This document shows, in pieces, positions 1-13,005 of a DNA stretch of 64,000 nt. This stretch comes from Bactericera cockerelli (lineage: Eukaryota > Arthropoda > Insecta > Hemiptera > Triozidae), in contig CM044958.1 of the NCBI GenBank assembly GCA_024516035.1, positions 26,245,517 through 26,309,516 on the forward strand. Reading direction: 5' to 3'. Every line of letters starts with the position of its first letter. The first letter of the stretch is position 1. Below the pieces are notes generated by a model. It saw only the letters and a program-made list of their open reading frames with translations, had not been told where the DNA came from and ran no database searches. Made by a program: the position numbers and the translations under genes.

Positions 1-470
1 CACTGGTTCCAAAATATACCTACATATACAATTATAAGTCTTTGGATACCAATTAACATGTTTTGTATCTTGTACTCGAAAGTATGCGCTATTGTAACTG
101 CAAAAATACAACAACAAAAAAAACAGCATTCAATAAATAGGTACTTGCATTAAATCTGATTACCCAATTTTGTTAGAAGATTCATTTGATCTTTTCTCCT
201 GTATTATTGCTTTTTTGGTAAGAATCTCATTTTAGATAGATGTGACTCCAATGTCACATCTGTACAAAAATTACTCTGCATAAATTTACAGCAAAAAGAC
301 CAGCATTTATACTGTAAAATGTAACACCACAAATCAAGGACCCCGATGAAAGTTACATTCGACTTTACCTCACTCTACCAATCCGACACACAGTCAAGCA
401 CTATCCAGAAACACTCAAGAGGGATACACAGCTCTCTCTGTCTTAGTCTATGATATCGTTGAAGTGATTT
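1..470. other. AT-rich sequence, nothing recognised
   Basis: No open frame, repeat head or structured element was recognised here. Confidence 0.5.
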
Positions 471-579
471 GTTATGTGTGCGTGTACAATGATTGGAAAA
501 ATGCGCTTGGAGGTGAAAGCACCTCCTTGTTCTCTATGAGTCACATCCATCTTGATTCTTCACTGCAGCAGAGTTCAAA

Positions 580-677
580 TTGTATTATTCTCTTACCCCT
601 TCCTCCTCGATTTACCTCACCTATTCTTATCTCTTCATTCCCTTTCTTACCGTCCCTTTTCTCTCTCTGTCTCTCTG

Positions 678-719
<42 letters not shown>

Positions 720-1170
720 CTTTTACTCCTATCTTTTTCACAGTTTCGTCTTATCTTCTCTTATTGCCTCTTTCAGGTATGTTTTTCCTTCTCTCCATTT
801 CTCTCTTTACTTTCATTTGTATTATCTTCTCTTTTTCTCCACTTTATTTATCTTAGCGTATTGCATTCTTTTCTTTTTGTATTCGCTTTCTTCTCTATTT
901 TTCCCTTCTGAAACTTGCTTTCTCTCTCACTTTTTCTCTTCCATCTTTCACTTTTTCTTGATCTTATCCTCTCGTTTTTTTCTATATTTTATCCTTTATT
1001 TCTCTATCTTTCTCTCCCTCCCTTCTATTTTGTCTTTTATTTTCTCTCCATCCCTCCCATTTTGTCTCTCCTTTTCTCTTGTCCATTTTCCTTCATATAT
1101 CTTACCTTCCTTATATATCTCTTCCTTGTACACACACACTCTCTCTTCCTTCTCTCCACGTCATTTTGAC
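580..1170. repeat. pyrimidine-rich tract with (CT)n core
   Basis: About 600 bp of almost pure C/T on the plus strand, with a near-perfect CT dinucleotide run at about 661-715. Long open frames here (up to 203 codons) encode only Ser/Leu/Phe-rich low-complexity peptide and are composition artefacts. Confidence 0.9.
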
Positions 1171-1189
1171 ACATTTATCACTCTAATCT

Positions 1190-2819
1190 AGGTAGAGGAG
1201 TAAGATGTTCGGAGGTAGAGCCTGACATTTATTACTTGCGATATGGTATGCTTTTATGTTTATACATGGAGAGGAAGGATTCCAGTTGAGGATCTTACCG
1301 CTTGGATAAAGTGTTGAATCTTTGAAACATGGCTGAAGATGTGGATTTGCGGAATGTTGGATAGGAAGAACCATTCTGTTATCCTCTTCTATATGGGTAC
1401 AAAAACTTGATTTTCTAAGAATTTCCTAGTTGAAAAAGTTCTCCGAGGTACAATGGGATTATTATTTATCCTGTAAGCATTTCAAGTGTTGAAAATGTAT
1501 GTCGATGGTACAATGGAAGTACCATTTTAAGATAAGGTACCCTCTTTTATCTTATCTTCCTCAACTGGAAACAGTTATTTTGTGATTTGATTAAAAAAAT
1601 CTGATCCTTCAGTTACATTTGCTTCTCGTTTAATAAAGACGGTCATCATATATTTCCAGAGGCCAAGGTCCCTGGCTCCTTCACTGTGAGGCATGTCACA
1701 ACACTCAGAGCCCTCCTCCTTCAGTCTTGCTTCTTTCCTTTGTCATTTTCATAAATATCATTATCGATTGCGCCACAGCTTAGCGCTCGTCTCCCAGGGT
1801 TGTGAAATATGCTTACGAAAACACCACTTCCACGAGTTCTTGTCGCTCCCTCTTATCTGTTGTCATCATATCGTTCCTCACATTAAATTCTCTTCAGTGA
1901 GTTTTCTTCATGCTTAATACCTCCTTGGTTGCTACGTTGTGTATTGATCATTAATTTCTGTAGACATGTAATGTAGCACACATCAGCGTCATTGCAATTT
2001 AAAAAAGCAACTGCGATTCTGATCAGTTCCTTTCAGATCACCAGGGAATTTTTTTTTATATCATACAATTCATACATGATCAATTTCATTTCACGTACTA
2101 TCTGAAGTGTCGTTAGAATAAAAAGTCTGAAAGGCCAATTAGTATTCTATCTGTTCACCACACATGGGCACTGTTATCTCTCTTCTCTCTGCATCAGACG
2201 GCATGATGGCTATGAACTTACACAGGCGACTTTCTCACGTGTTCCACTGTTCATGAATGAGACTGCAATGTACTTAGATACTCTTCGCCAAGACTTTGTC
2301 GCTATTGTGAAAGATTATTAGTGTTTACCAATTCTGCATTTTAAGCTCGTCCTTTTCCTGTTGGTCCTATTATTGCAATCAAATTCATCACCAACTGATA
2401 TTTAAATTTTAAGAAATTCTATTTTTTTTTTTTAAATATAAAATAATGAGCAATTTGTGTTCCAGAACAAATTTATTTCTGTATCTCAGGAACTGATCTG
2501 ACGGGAACCTTCACTGCCTTCTGTAGGGTTTAGATAAAATATAGTACGCCTTAATTCAATTATTTCTGATTCATGAGTCCAATTATGCCAACCCGAGTTT
2601 TTCCTTATGACTAAAGTCGCCATTCTCCAATCCATCGTATTGTTCTCAAGCAAAGAGCAAATCCCTTATTATTTTCTACCTCCTAATCATGAAAAGTTCC
2701 CTTCCTATCTTCCAACTCCTACACATGTCTTCTCAAATGTTCAGGTTCATATTCCCTTGTTTGTCGTACAAGTAGGTAAACTATAAATACATGTATACAT
2801 GTACATTTTTGAATGCTTC
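1190..2819. other. unannotated AT-rich sequence
   Basis: No gene, tRNA-like head or inverted repeat was recognised. Short open frames have neither splice context nor recognisable domains. Confidence 0.5.
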
Positions 2820-3454
2820 TACAGGGTGGACCAAAAAAACGTTTACACCCGTTAATGGTAGATTACTGACGACATTTCCAGGCCGGATCTGCAATCCGTT
2901 TTTTTCGGATTTGCCTTCGTAACTGCACAAAGTGATTTTTTGCAACTTTCCGAAAAAGTCCGACTTTGGCTTATTCTTCAGGTCAGTACTTTTTTCCTGT
3001 TTAAGATGAGTTGATTCTGAACATTTCTGCAGAAAGCCAACAAAATTTTGATACACTACTTTGTTTTTTACGATTTGGTTTGTCATATTTTTTTACACCT
3101 GAACAGAAAAAAAACACCCAAAAAAACTTTTTTACTAAATAAAACACTCGACATTTGTTCGAACAAATTTTGGCACAGACATGGGCAAGTTTGATAAAAG
3201 TTGGCGGCCGCCCCGAGAATGCTAAAAAATAATTTTACGATATTTTATCACGTGATCTTCTGGGAAAAATTATTAAATGTTTGCCAAAAACTCTTCAAAA
3301 ATCCTAAGAGTTTTCTAGCTGTAGACTGTGTAAGGGCGTCTTGTATTGTTTACAAAAATTGTTTACATTGCTTTTTTGAATACCGCGGTCTCACATGCCT
3401 TCATCAGCCAGTTTAGGAAAATTCAAATGATAAATTTCGTGCTTGTCAGATTGT

Positions 3455-3530
3455 CAGTGGTGTTAGCTAGATGTGGTAGTGCTAAGAGTGTAAGTCGCAT
3501 GACCGAGGTTCAATTCTCGACGGTCAGTAT
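3455..3530 (+). repeat. tRNA-like SINE head inside the fold-back element
   Basis: A TTAGCTAGATGTGG segment resembles an RNA polymerase III A box. It is followed about 35 bp later by GAGGTTCAATTCTC, a good B box. The sequence does not fold as a complete tRNA. It is probably the head of a SINE that inserted in the transposon interior. Confidence 0.5.
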
Positions 3531-4234
3531 TATTTTAATTATCAAAAAAATCTGATGGAATATTTTATTCATACCTGTATCTGACCTGTTGTAATACCAA
3601 CAACTTATGGTTTTTTTGGGGGTAATACAATCTGTAAATTGAATTATATCAGATACTATTGGTATCACAATACACATAATTATTATTCATGTAAGCCCCT
3701 GAGACTGCCTTGATAATGTAAGGATGGTTTTTCTTATGCTTCCCTACGAGAGAAAAAAAAACCAGCGAATTTTCCAAACGAAAATAGAGTTTATGAAATA
3801 AATCCAGGTAAATATGTAGGTAGGTTCTTCTATCATAAACAATACTAATTAATTAACAAATATTTACCGATTGCCAACTCTTAATAGAAGTCTTGAAAAA
3901 AACAAGATAATATTTTGTAAAATTAATAAACTTTTGCAGTCTTTATTATGTATTATACTTTTTTGATATAAACAAAAAGGTATTAAAAAAACATTTTGTG
4001 TTAGTATTTCAATGAGAAACGATTAGACGCTCACGATTAGCTCATTGGTCAGCTAGTCCACCCGGTCCGAACGCCAGAGCCAGCAAAAAATTCATGACTA
4101 CAAAATAAAAGACTGTTGTCATTTTTTATTTAGCCATAGTACACACTATGGATTTTCCTCACACAAATTTTTGAAACCAATGGTGACTTTAGTACCTTAG
4201 TTCTAACTCAGAAGGTAGAGGGACAACCTTCTTG

Positions 4235-4236
<2 letters not shown>

Positions 4237-4324
<88 letters not shown>
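4237..4324. repeat. (TC)n microsatellite, about 88 bp
   Basis: Essentially uninterrupted TC dinucleotides inside the 2822-5188 element. Confidence 0.97.
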
Positions 4325-4327
<3 letters not shown>

Positions 4328-4338
4328 TCTCAATTCCC

Positions 4339-4572
4339 TTAGAGGAACTGTTGGAAGTGGCGTCCACCTTCCTGGATGCAAAGGTTGAACCTCTTCATCA
4401 TGTTCCGTCGAATGTTGCGGAAGATTCCAGGTTTTTCTGTCAGGTCATCGAATGCCAACAGGATTCTTGCTACCAGATTTCGTAAACCATGTTTTTCACG
4501 TGATCCCAAATGTTCCTGTTGGGAACTCCATATGCTAAATGCGTATCTGCCATTTCAGCATCCGAATTATAA
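4339..4572 (-). pseudogene. C-terminal remnant of a transposase
   Basis: Read on the minus strand, an open frame of about 75 codons ends in a stop at 4339-4341. It contains IWSSQQEHLGS, then FRNIRRNMMKRFNLCIQ, and ends GGRHFQQFL. The Arg-rich helix, Cys-x-x-x-x-GG and terminal His-Phe-x-x-x-Leu match the C-terminal tail of IS630/Tc1-type transposases common in insect genomes. The catalytic DDE region is absent, so the copy cannot be active. The remnant lies next to the right arm of the 2822-5188 element and is transcriptionally directed away from it. An open frame on the opposite strand (4376-4609) is its shadow. Confidence 0.7.
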
Positions 4573-5394
4573 AAATGTAACTTGTACTAAAAAAACTCAA
4601 GAAGTTTAAAGATAATATTATTTCATAGAATGCAGAAAAATATGCTTAAAAACTATCATCGAGAAACAAACAATCATTCACGGTCAACACTTTTAAGATT
4701 TTGAACATCATTTTTTGAGACTTACCTGGTTTGTTTACCCAGAAGATCACGTGATAAAAAATCGTAAAATTATTTTTTAGCATCCTTGGGTTGGTCGCCA
4801 ACTTTTGTCAAACTTGCCCATGTCTGTGCCAAAATTTGTTCGGGCAAATCTTGAGTGTTTCAAAGTGTAAAAAAATTACATGAGAATTTTTTTTCTATTC
4901 AGGTGTCAAAAAAGATGCCAAACCAAACCGTAAAAAACAAAGTAGTGTAGGTAGAAACATCGAAATTTTGTTGGCTTTCTGCAGAAATGTTCAGAATCAA
5001 CTCATCTTAAACAGGAAAAAAGTTCTGACCTGAAGAATAAGCGAAAGTCGGACTTTTGCAGAAAGTTGCAAAAAATCACTTTGTGCAGTTATAAAGGCGA
5101 ATCCGAAAAAACGGATTGCAGATCCGTCCTAGAAATGTCGTCAGTAATCTACCATTAACGGGTGTAAACGTTTTTTTGGTCCACCCTGTAGATCTAGAAT
5201 ATCACTCCAACATTTACCTCGTGCATGAAATAATTTTTCTACCTCCATACTAGTATAAAATTATATTCTGTTTGTTAGTGAAAACTTCTGTCGATTTTCA
5301 TTATCTCTCTAGAGCTAGAGAATAATGAGAAGTTCAACATTTTGATCCTTTGCTTTCAACCACAATAGCTCGATCAATAATGCTTATTCAATAC

Positions 5395-5470
5395 AGTCCG
5401 ACTGGGAACTCGTTAAGCTCGCAGGTCGCAAGGGACCCTGATTCGAATCCCGGCAGGGATGGATTTCATA
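5395..5470 (+). repeat. tRNA-derived SINE head
   Basis: CGTTAAGCTCGCAGG followed by the B box GATTCGAATCCC, with no full cloverleaf. It lies about 200 bp right of the fold-back element. Confidence 0.6.
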
Positions 5471-7160
5471 TATTCCGTACTTTGCTTGTCCACAGGTTCA
5501 CTCACTTGGTAATGGAGACCATGTGACTGACCACTAACTTTTTACTGAAACGCTTATATCTCGTGAACGGTACACCCGATTTTGATGAAAGTCTGTATGT
5601 ATATTAGCGTTTTAATTATTGCATTTATAATTATTTTTCAATAAATTTTTATTGTGCTCTGATATGAAAATCCAAAAATTTGGATAAAATCTAGAATGTA
5701 GGAAAAACGGTACTCTACAATACAAAACAAATTTGAAGAGAATTGATAGAGAATTTTTGTAAACATAAGTGATTCAGTAAAAAACCTCTGAAATCTAGCA
5801 ATAGTAAAAGTTGAAAATTTTGATTACCATTCACGAGGAAGTATTGAGTCCATAATTGGCTGTGTATTTTTTCTTGATGCAATCTCTGTCTAATGTACCT
5901 ATACGTACCTATGTTGGGCTTGTTATGCATTGACTCGGTTCTGGCTGTTGTCGTATACAGCTCAGGATAACAGGAGGCACGCTTCATTGAAGGCGAAGGT
6001 AGATAAATGTGTAGTTCCTTCGCGCGATTATTTTCTTCCGCGACTAAACTGTGGGTGTCGAGAGTTGTAAATTTCCCATTAAAAATACTAAATATACGAT
6101 ATGTATGTATATAAAATCCAATTCCACTGGTCGGCTGGAAATTGAACCTCAACTATTTACTTGTGGAGATCTTCAAACCACCACACCTCCAAGTATTCGT
6201 ATTCCCAATAAATCTATTATTGAGAGATTAAAAAGAAAAGAAAATTGGTTTCTAATTAGAGGGATTGATTTGTTTACAAAATCGAAGTTACTAAAATTCA
6301 TTAAAATAAATATTAAAGAAATCTCACTCTTTTAAGTATTTGTTTAAGCCTCTTTTAAGTAATTCATTGATTGAACTACATATTAGTACTGTCAAAGTTT
6401 CTCAGAAACACAAAATTTGTATATGAAAACAGTCAGAATATCTTTTTTACACTACCAACATCCATAATGTTGAACAATCCATTCTAGGAAACTCAATTTC
6501 CTTACATGAAAACACTGAAAAGTATCTGTATTCCTAATACATGAAAATATTGCACATAATTTTCATACATTTGAAATCTATTATAGTGTTCGCTAGATAT
6601 TGATACGAGCAACCACTTGCGAATGAGATCTGCATTGGAAATATCCAACTGCAAATGCTACAACAGTACAGTACAGTATTGCAGATATTATTAGATCTAT
6701 TGTTTATAGCTCTGTAACTAGAGGATTATGTAAAACACTTTTGCACAGAGAAACGATTTATAAAACTGTTTGAGTAAAAAACAATAGATGCAGGGAACCA
6801 GGTCACTGGAAGCAGACTTTGCAACAAATAATAAAATGAATAATGAATTTCAAATTCATACAAAATTTCCTTTCGCATCTAGGGTACCTTTATTTATTAA
6901 AATTTTAAATGTCACTTTCTTTTCCATTTTCAGTTTCTCATTTCTTTGTCTCCTGTTCCTTCATTCGTCTGTTTCACTCTAAGTGTTTCACTCGATCTGC
7001 TAGTATTCTTCTGCGAGTGTATTCCAATTTAAAAGACACTCGAGAAAATAATTAACACAAATGTCACCACTTCCAAACATCTGATGGATTTTATTATTTT
7101 ATATTCTCAAGGTTGAGTAGTTTAAATTTCTAGATTGTGTATATACATCGAGGGATCATA
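5470..7160. other. unannotated AT-rich sequence
   Basis: Open frames at 5715-6152 (minus) and 6051-6335 (plus) match no family I know and have ordinary AT-rich composition. The phrase around 5545-5600 (TCTCGTGAACGG, CCGATTTTGATGAAAG) resembles UTR sequence of insect retroelements, but I cannot assign it. Confidence 0.4.
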
Positions 7161-7162
7161 GA

Positions 7163-7360
7163 GGTCCGACCTCCGTAACTCAGTAGTTAAGAGTATTGGT
7201 TACTGATCAGGAGGTTGTGGGTTCGAATCCCGGACGGAAAGGAAAATTCTAACCGGGTTTTTCTGTTTCCGAAATGTCATGGATGTAAAGGTAAAGTGCC
7301 CTGAAGTAATGCGAAAGCGGATCCGGTCAAAATTAACTAAAAAGAAAAAAAAAAAAATAG
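7163..7360 (+). mobile_element. tRNA-headed SINE with A-rich tail
   Basis: A tRNA-like head has the A-box-like region CGTAACTCAGTAG and the B box GGTTCGAATCC near 7219-7230. It is followed by a short body and an A-rich tail at about 7341-7358. This is the typical pol III SINE layout in plus orientation. Confidence 0.75.
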
Positions 7361-7379
7361 GTAATGGCGCGTTAAAAAA

Positions 7380-8360
7380 CGCACGAAGGGTTTTGTTCAC
7401 TATACAATTTTAAATATAGCATGTACGTATATGTTCGTTACAAATAACTAAGCATGTAAGGAATTAACCCTGAAAGTTTCAGCTCGATTGGACAAACATT
7501 TTGCAGCTTTTATTGCGATTTGAAATTTCGTTCCAAATCCTTTACCTCTATAGCATGGTCAGAAATCGCAAGATTTGAACTCGGGACACCTGGATGACAA
7601 CTAAGAGCTTTTATTCATTTCAACCTTGTTATTTTTCGCGTCGTCGCGCGTCGTTTGGATGGTAGGTACGGACAACATACCTATCAAATTTTCAGCTTGA
7701 TAGCTTAAACCGTTCAAGAGTTATGACTTGTGACAGACAGCGTACGGAATAGGGCTCGTCAATAGGGTTTTTTTATTTATATGAACAAAACCCTAAAAAG
7801 ATCCATAACTTGTTCATTTCGACAGAATTTGACAGGCTAATTATTTGCAAGGTTCATTTACAGCTTGATGAACGAGAAATGCATTAAGATAAAGAAAATA
7901 ACGACTCACAGCGGCGAAATGTTTCTTTTGTAGGTGAAGCACGAGTAGAAGTCTGAATGTATGTATGAACGTAGGTTCTAACAGTACGTTTTATATTTTT
8001 TTCCTTTATAAGAAACCAAATGTAAATAAATCATCCCTGGCCTTACAACTCAAAGCCTGCTTTTTTGATGCAACAAATTCACAAGAATGCATTGTCCCAG
8101 AATCTAATAGGTACCATGAGGCTCAGAATTCAGAACCGCTCTACTGGAAGAGGATCTGAGATCAGCTGACTGGTACCAGGTGAGGGCAACACCTGGTGGT
8201 CACATACATAGATATTAGCGACAGGTGCAGTCGCATGGCACATAGCTTGCTCTGTGGGTGATTCTGAACAGAATGAATGACGGAATTTTTGTTTAGATAA
8301 TGTATTTGTGGATTGATACTCCCAGATAGAACTTTGCTTTTGGATGATAAACAACACACA
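7380..8360. repeat. diffuse repeat sequence
   Basis: GGGTTTTGTTCA near 7388 and TGAACAAAACCC near 7780 form an inverted pair about 400 bp apart. Around 7470 the phrase CCCTGAAAGTTTCAGCTCG recurs near 43588 with one difference, showing a dispersed repeat. No ORF was recognised. Confidence 0.4.
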
Positions 8361-8364
8361 TTCC

Positions 8365-8560
8365 GCGGTGTCATACTCAGTGGTAAAGGCGGCACTCTGT
8401 GAATCCAGACATTCAAGAGGTCGTGGGTTCGAAACCCAACCGGGACATGACAAGTTATCATCCAGTTTGGGATTTTTACCACATAATAATACGTCTTGGG
8501 CTTACTGCTGGAATAATGGGACTTTATTGTAGTCCTAATCGGGTAGTAAAAATAAGGCGA
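8365..8560 (+). mobile_element. tRNA-headed SINE
   Basis: TACTCAGTGGTAAAGGCGG (A-box region) is followed by the B box GGTTCGAAACCC near 8427-8438. A short body follows, ending in an ATT-rich tail near 8560. Minus-strand frames here are shadows of this repeat. Confidence 0.7.
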
Positions 8561-10390
8561 TATTATTATTAATACTGTTCGTTCATTCGATGAGGTAACT
8601 AACCAGTAAACTAGTAACTTAGGTGGTACCTATTCAAAGTATTGATTTTGAATCTACTAACCAAATCCAAATGAATCAAAATTCCAGATTTTATTCATGA
8701 GAATGTTATAGTAAACATAGAATAGTATAGAATACTCTAGAACAGACGAGGGATAATATCATTTGATTGAGGGTGTTATAGCTTTTTTTTTTATAAAGGT
8801 AGAGCTATCATTATTTTATATTTTTTTCTGAACTCTGAAGGCTATCCGCTTTCAAACCTTTGATTTCACACGGAGCAAAATAATGGGTTAAATTATATAC
8901 ATCAGTCGGACAGGCTTTTAGTCAGGGAGATTAAATTTCTCAAGGAAAAAGTAAAGTTCCTGAGAGATGGTGTTACTGTAACATACCAATGTATATTCTG
9001 CGATCTCCCTCTATCTACCTACGCTGGGGAAGCAGCCTCTCCTGTTAGCTCAACAAAAAACACAAAGGAGGATATCGGAGTTCCGGACTCAAAGACCTTA
9101 CAATACTTCGTGGCACGCGTCCCTAGCACAGCTGTTCCTCTGCACAAAGGATCACCCTAGTCTTTATAGGACGCAGACTTGGAGGGAAACCCTTGCTGGT
9201 TTGATGTTCCCTCCCGAGGTGCTGACAGGACGAGGAGTTCTGTGAACTTGTGAGAATTAAGATAAATAGGGTTGTTATCAGCTTATATCAGACATCAATG
9301 AATGTTGAAATCATCTCCTCGTACCTCAGGATGGCGAAAAGGGAACTTCCTTGGGAAAAAGTATTATTTCTGATTAAGGCAGTCCTCTCCGAAAAAACCC
9401 TCTAATTTTGACCAAAATATAGAGGTTGTTCTTCCTGGATAAAGCTAGCTCGGTTCAAATACAGGATATTCGTCCTTGGAAGGCTTGGATTAGCGTCAAT
9501 AGCTGGTTGAATGCATGAGATGTTCCTGTGAGATATCTCCTGATTTCCAGAGTAAAGCAAGAGTAAAGAGTAAAGTTCCAGTCAGTGCTTGGTTTCGTGG
9601 GTGACACATCGCACATTAATCCTTACCTTACCCATTTGCGCACATTTTGACATAAAAGTTTCCTAACCCTGCCATATTCCCAAAGGTGTTTTTTTTTTTG
9701 GGCTTGTTTATTTTTATTAGAATTTTTCAAACTTGGCCTGAGTGAGGTTAATGTGGCTTGCTCAGATGGTTTGTGATCGTCCAGCAAATTTACCCTCGAC
9801 AAGCTAAGCAAACGAACAAGGTAGGATTAAACTCAAATGTAGTGCGATGAAGCTTTCCAAAGACACTCAATTTTTTCGAATCCCAAGGGCGGTGATTTTC
9901 ATTGGACAAACCAGGCAACCGTTGAATAATTATTATTGTGAAAAAAGTATCCACGCAGGAGTAATGTGCTATCCTCCCCCGTAGCTACTTAAACCTCCCC
10001 TCCGTTGAGTCACTAGATTTCGTCTACTGTGAGTAAAGATTTTGAGGGAGCCCTTGGTTGTGTTTAGTGCTCTGAATTTTTCAATTTCCATTCCAGTTCT
10101 CTACCGACTGTCGAATTGGTTGGATCATTTACTGTGGCCCAAAAACGTGAATTTATTCATATTCCATGTGTAACAGTAGTTTTATTACACCTGCAATTTT
10201 TCTTTTATACGATTTTATCAGTTTCAAGTGGAATTTTTTATTTTCGAATTACATATTTAGTTAAGAGATTTTCATTATTATATTTTAGTTTGTGTCAAAG
10301 TGCTGTATTTATGTTTATTGTGTTGGACTTTATAAAATTCAGGTAAATACCTACAATTTGGACATTCATTCTCCGTATCAATGATATGAT
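8560..10390. other. unannotated sequence
   Basis: A more GC-rich patch at about 9010-9250 has no continuous frame and is unassigned. Near 9728-9760 the phrase CTGAGTGAGGTTAATGTGG resembles the SINE 3' body described at 42014-42142 and is probably a degraded copy. Confidence 0.4.
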
Positions 10391-10394
10391 TAGA

Positions 10395-10500
10395 TCACAT
10401 ACATACATTATGTATAGACATACATCACATACATACATTATGTATAGACAATACCTATAGACATACATCACATACATACATTATGTTTGTATAGACATAC
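10395..10500. repeat. about 32-bp tandem repeat, 3 copies
   Basis: ATCACATACATACATTATG followed by TATAGACATAC recurs three times, with a small insertion in the last copies. It looks like a local slippage minisatellite. Confidence 0.85.
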
Positions 10501-10578
10501 AATAAGACATCTTCCTCTGCAAAGTATCAAGTATTCCTGTGGAATACTCTGGATAACATCAATGTCCACACATCTGCC

Positions 10579-10640
10579 TGTCCATTTCTCTCTCTCTCTC
10601 TCCCCCCCTTCTATCTCTTCCTCTCTCTTTCTCTCTCTAC
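10579..10640. repeat. CT-rich microsatellite
   Basis: Imperfect CT dinucleotide run with C-run and TTCC interruptions. Confidence 0.85.
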
Positions 10641-10659
10641 CCTTCCCTCTCACCACACC

Positions 10660-11386
10660 CCCTCTCAATCTTAATGTATGTTCAGTCGTGGAAAGGCATG
10701 TAATCCTTGTCTCGTGTCTTCATGCAACAGAAGGAAGAGGTCCTTATATGGCCAGTCCCACGGTTCCTGCAGGTTTTCAGATCTGTATACCTACTTTAGT
10801 AGTAGGTATAGCATAAAATAATCCGAGGTTTTGTTTCATTAGGAAGCTGTTTCCCGTAGGTACTTCTTCATAGGAATAATTTTCAATAAATCAAGGTAGA
10901 TACTGTGGCCGTGCCTATGTGCCACCTTCTTACTAATTCAAGACTAATGTCATCAAGAAAGGTTTAGCCGATAGCCGTTGTAAAAGATTTAAGTCAGTCA
11001 CTCACTGAAAAAATTAAAAGTTATTGAAAATCGCTAATATGAAACACAATTCAGCGGAATATATTCTCTCGTTTTTGTTGATCTTATCATTTTATTAAAA
11101 AAAACGTTTAAAAAAATCCGGGAGATAAGTTTTAGTTATTGTTTTAAGTAGAACACTTTTATTATATCATACTACTACATACTTAGACTTAGATAGCTCA
11201 CCTGCATTCACAGAAATTTGATATTAGGTTTTCATAAATTCTGAGAAACGAACTCATGTCTTCCATTCTAACATTTCATCCTTTCTTTATACCTAGGTAT
11301 TACGTTTATAATATTTTTATATCCAAATATTCTTAACATGAAAGAGGAGATAAATCTCTTTTTCTACTCCATCCTTGCTCTAATAT
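10660..11386. other. unannotated sequence
   Basis: Nothing recognised between the CT tract and the minisatellite-cored element. Confidence 0.5.
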
Positions 11387-11395
11387 CCTCTGTTT

Positions 11396-12549
11396 GGGCG
11401 CATTACGATTCGGCCCAAAAAGGTTTATGAGAAAGGTTTTCGATTTCAGGTAAAAAAGGTCACCGAACGATTCGTCCCAAAACGTTATCTTGACCAAAAA
11501 ATAAACAACACGATTCGGCCCAATGCAACATTCTAAGTACCGTACATATTGAGGGATTTTTTATTATTCAACATTAAATTACGAAATTACCTTCTATGTA
11601 TATCAGGCTTTGGCCTTCTATGTATTATCCCTAACCCTACTATATTCTTGATGCATGGCCTTCTATGTATTTTACCTAACCCTACTATATTCTTGAGGCA
11701 TGGCCTTCTATGTATTTTACCTAACCCTACTATATTCTTGAGGCATGGCCTTCTATGTATTTTACCTAACCCTACTATATTCTTGAGGCATGGCCTTCTA
11801 TGTATTTTACCTAACCCTACTATATTCTTGAGGCATGGCCTTCTATGTATTTTACCTAACCCTACTATATTCTTGAGGCATGGCCTTCTATGTATTTTAC
11901 CTAACCCTACTATATTCTTGAGGCATGGCCTTCTACGTATTTTACCTAACCCTACTATATTTTTGAGGCATGACCTTCTATGTATTTTACCTAACCCTAC
12001 TATATTCTTGAGGCATGGCCTTCTATGTATTTTACCTAACCCTACTATATTCTTGAGGCATGGCCTTCTATGTATTTTACCTAACACTACTATATTCTTT
12101 AGGCATGGCCTTCTATGTATTTTACCTAACCCTACTATATTTTTGAGGCATGGCCTTCTATGTATTTTACCTAACCCTACTATATTTTTGAGGCATGGCC
12201 TTCTATGTATTTTACCTAACCCTACTATATTCTTGAGGCATGTAATTCTATGTATTTTACCTAACCCTACTGTCAAACACTCAAATAAACATTGATAACA
12301 GAGATGACTGTTACTGGTTCAAAACAATGTTTCCATACTATTTTATAGGGATTTTTTGGTGGAATGAAAGTGGGACTTTTTGTTGGAATAAAAGTAGGAT
12401 TTTTTGTGTGGGATCAAAATTTGATAGTGTGTTTTGGGACGAATCGGGTTATGGCCGAATCATGCTGTGTTTTTATGAGTTTTTTTTGGGGCCGAATCAT
12501 GCTATGGAAAAGGTCTACTCAGGTAATTTGGGCCGAATCGTGAAGTTCC
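11396..12549. mobile_element. minisatellite-cored DNA transposon, copy A
   Basis: The nonamer CCTCTGTTT occurs at 11387-11395 and again at 12550-12558 and reads as a 9-bp target duplication. Inside it, the left end carries three forward copies of ATTCG(G/T)CCC (11408, 11470, 11513). The right end carries four copies of the complement (12436, 12453, 12489, 12530). The outermost inverted match is ACGATTCGGCCCAA against TTGGGCCGAATCGT. The core is a 45-bp tandem array. No transposase is encoded. Nine-bp duplications and GG-starting ends fit Mutator-like or Merlin-type elements, but that assignment is inference. Confidence 0.8.
11612..12275. repeat. 45-bp minisatellite, about 14.7 copies (array A)
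   Basis: Each unit contains GGCATGGCCTTCTATG and TTTTACCTAACCCTAC and ends in ATATTCTTGA. Most units are identical. Because 45 is a multiple of three, the array stays open on both strands (plus-strand 15-residue repeat GLLCILPNPTIFLRH), which I treat as a side effect and not as protein coding. Each unit contains CCTAACCCTA, similar to the complement of the insect telomere repeat TTAGG. This may be coincidence. Confidence 0.95.
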
Positions 12550-12861
12550 CCTCTGTTTATATTGCGTTCTTGTTCAGGTGTATACATAATATATGTAATG
12601 TTGTATATTTTGTACCTAATACAATACACGAATACAGGCGCACATGCATAAAAAATATCTTTATGATTTGATTTCAAATCTTGCTGGAAATTTTCTTTCA
12701 CATATTTTTTTGTCCTTATCTCGTTCAATTTGTTTTGCTTTTCCTGTATATGTATTGGAGACGTGTTTTTCATTCGAATCGGTACCATCCTCGTTTTTAT
12801 TGCCGTTGTATGAGTGGCTCTTGGTTTTATATTATGGCAAGGATTTGCATCACATTGTTCT

Positions 12862-13005
12862 TCTTTTATATGTTATCATATTTGTGTTGATCACAATTGT
12901 GATATCACAACTACTCAAACTCGCTTTACTAAATTTTTGCTTCACTTGGGACTTGAACCACCGACCTCCAGAATACAAATCCGCCGCCTCCTCGCATGAA
13001 GGGAA
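12862..13005 (-). mobile_element. tRNA-headed SINE, family S2
   Basis: On the minus strand a tRNA-like head (B box GGTTCAAGTCCC, mapping near 12945-12960) is followed by a body containing TTTAGTAAAGCGAGT, AGTTGTGATATCACA and AACACAAATATGA. A close second copy lies at 31545-31688. Confidence 0.75.

Larger units (their letters stand above)
2822..5188. mobile_element. fold-back Tc1/mariner-like element, 2.37 kb
   Basis: The ends are CAGGGTGGACC and its exact complement, directly flanked by TA on both sides (2820-2821 and 5189-5190), the hallmark of Tc1/mariner insertion. The inverted arms are unusually long, about 440-450 bp (2822 to about 3265 and about 4738 to 5188), with scattered mismatches. 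The interior holds a tRNA-like segment, a long TC microsatellite and the C-terminal remnant of a transposase. It is a non-autonomous derivative. Superfamily is inferred from termini, TA duplication and the remnant. Confidence 0.85.

Noticed and set aside
580..1191. 203-codon Ser/Leu/Phe-rich ORF
   Set aside because: Composition artefact of a long CT-rich tract.
10395..10500. CRISPR-like array
   Set aside because: The units are contiguous with no spacers. It is a simple minisatellite in eukaryotic DNA.
11549..12295. Open frames of 248 and 229 codons with 15-residue repeats on both strands
   Set aside because: They arise because a 45-bp minisatellite has no stops in either frame. They lie inside a transposon with matching non-coding relatives.
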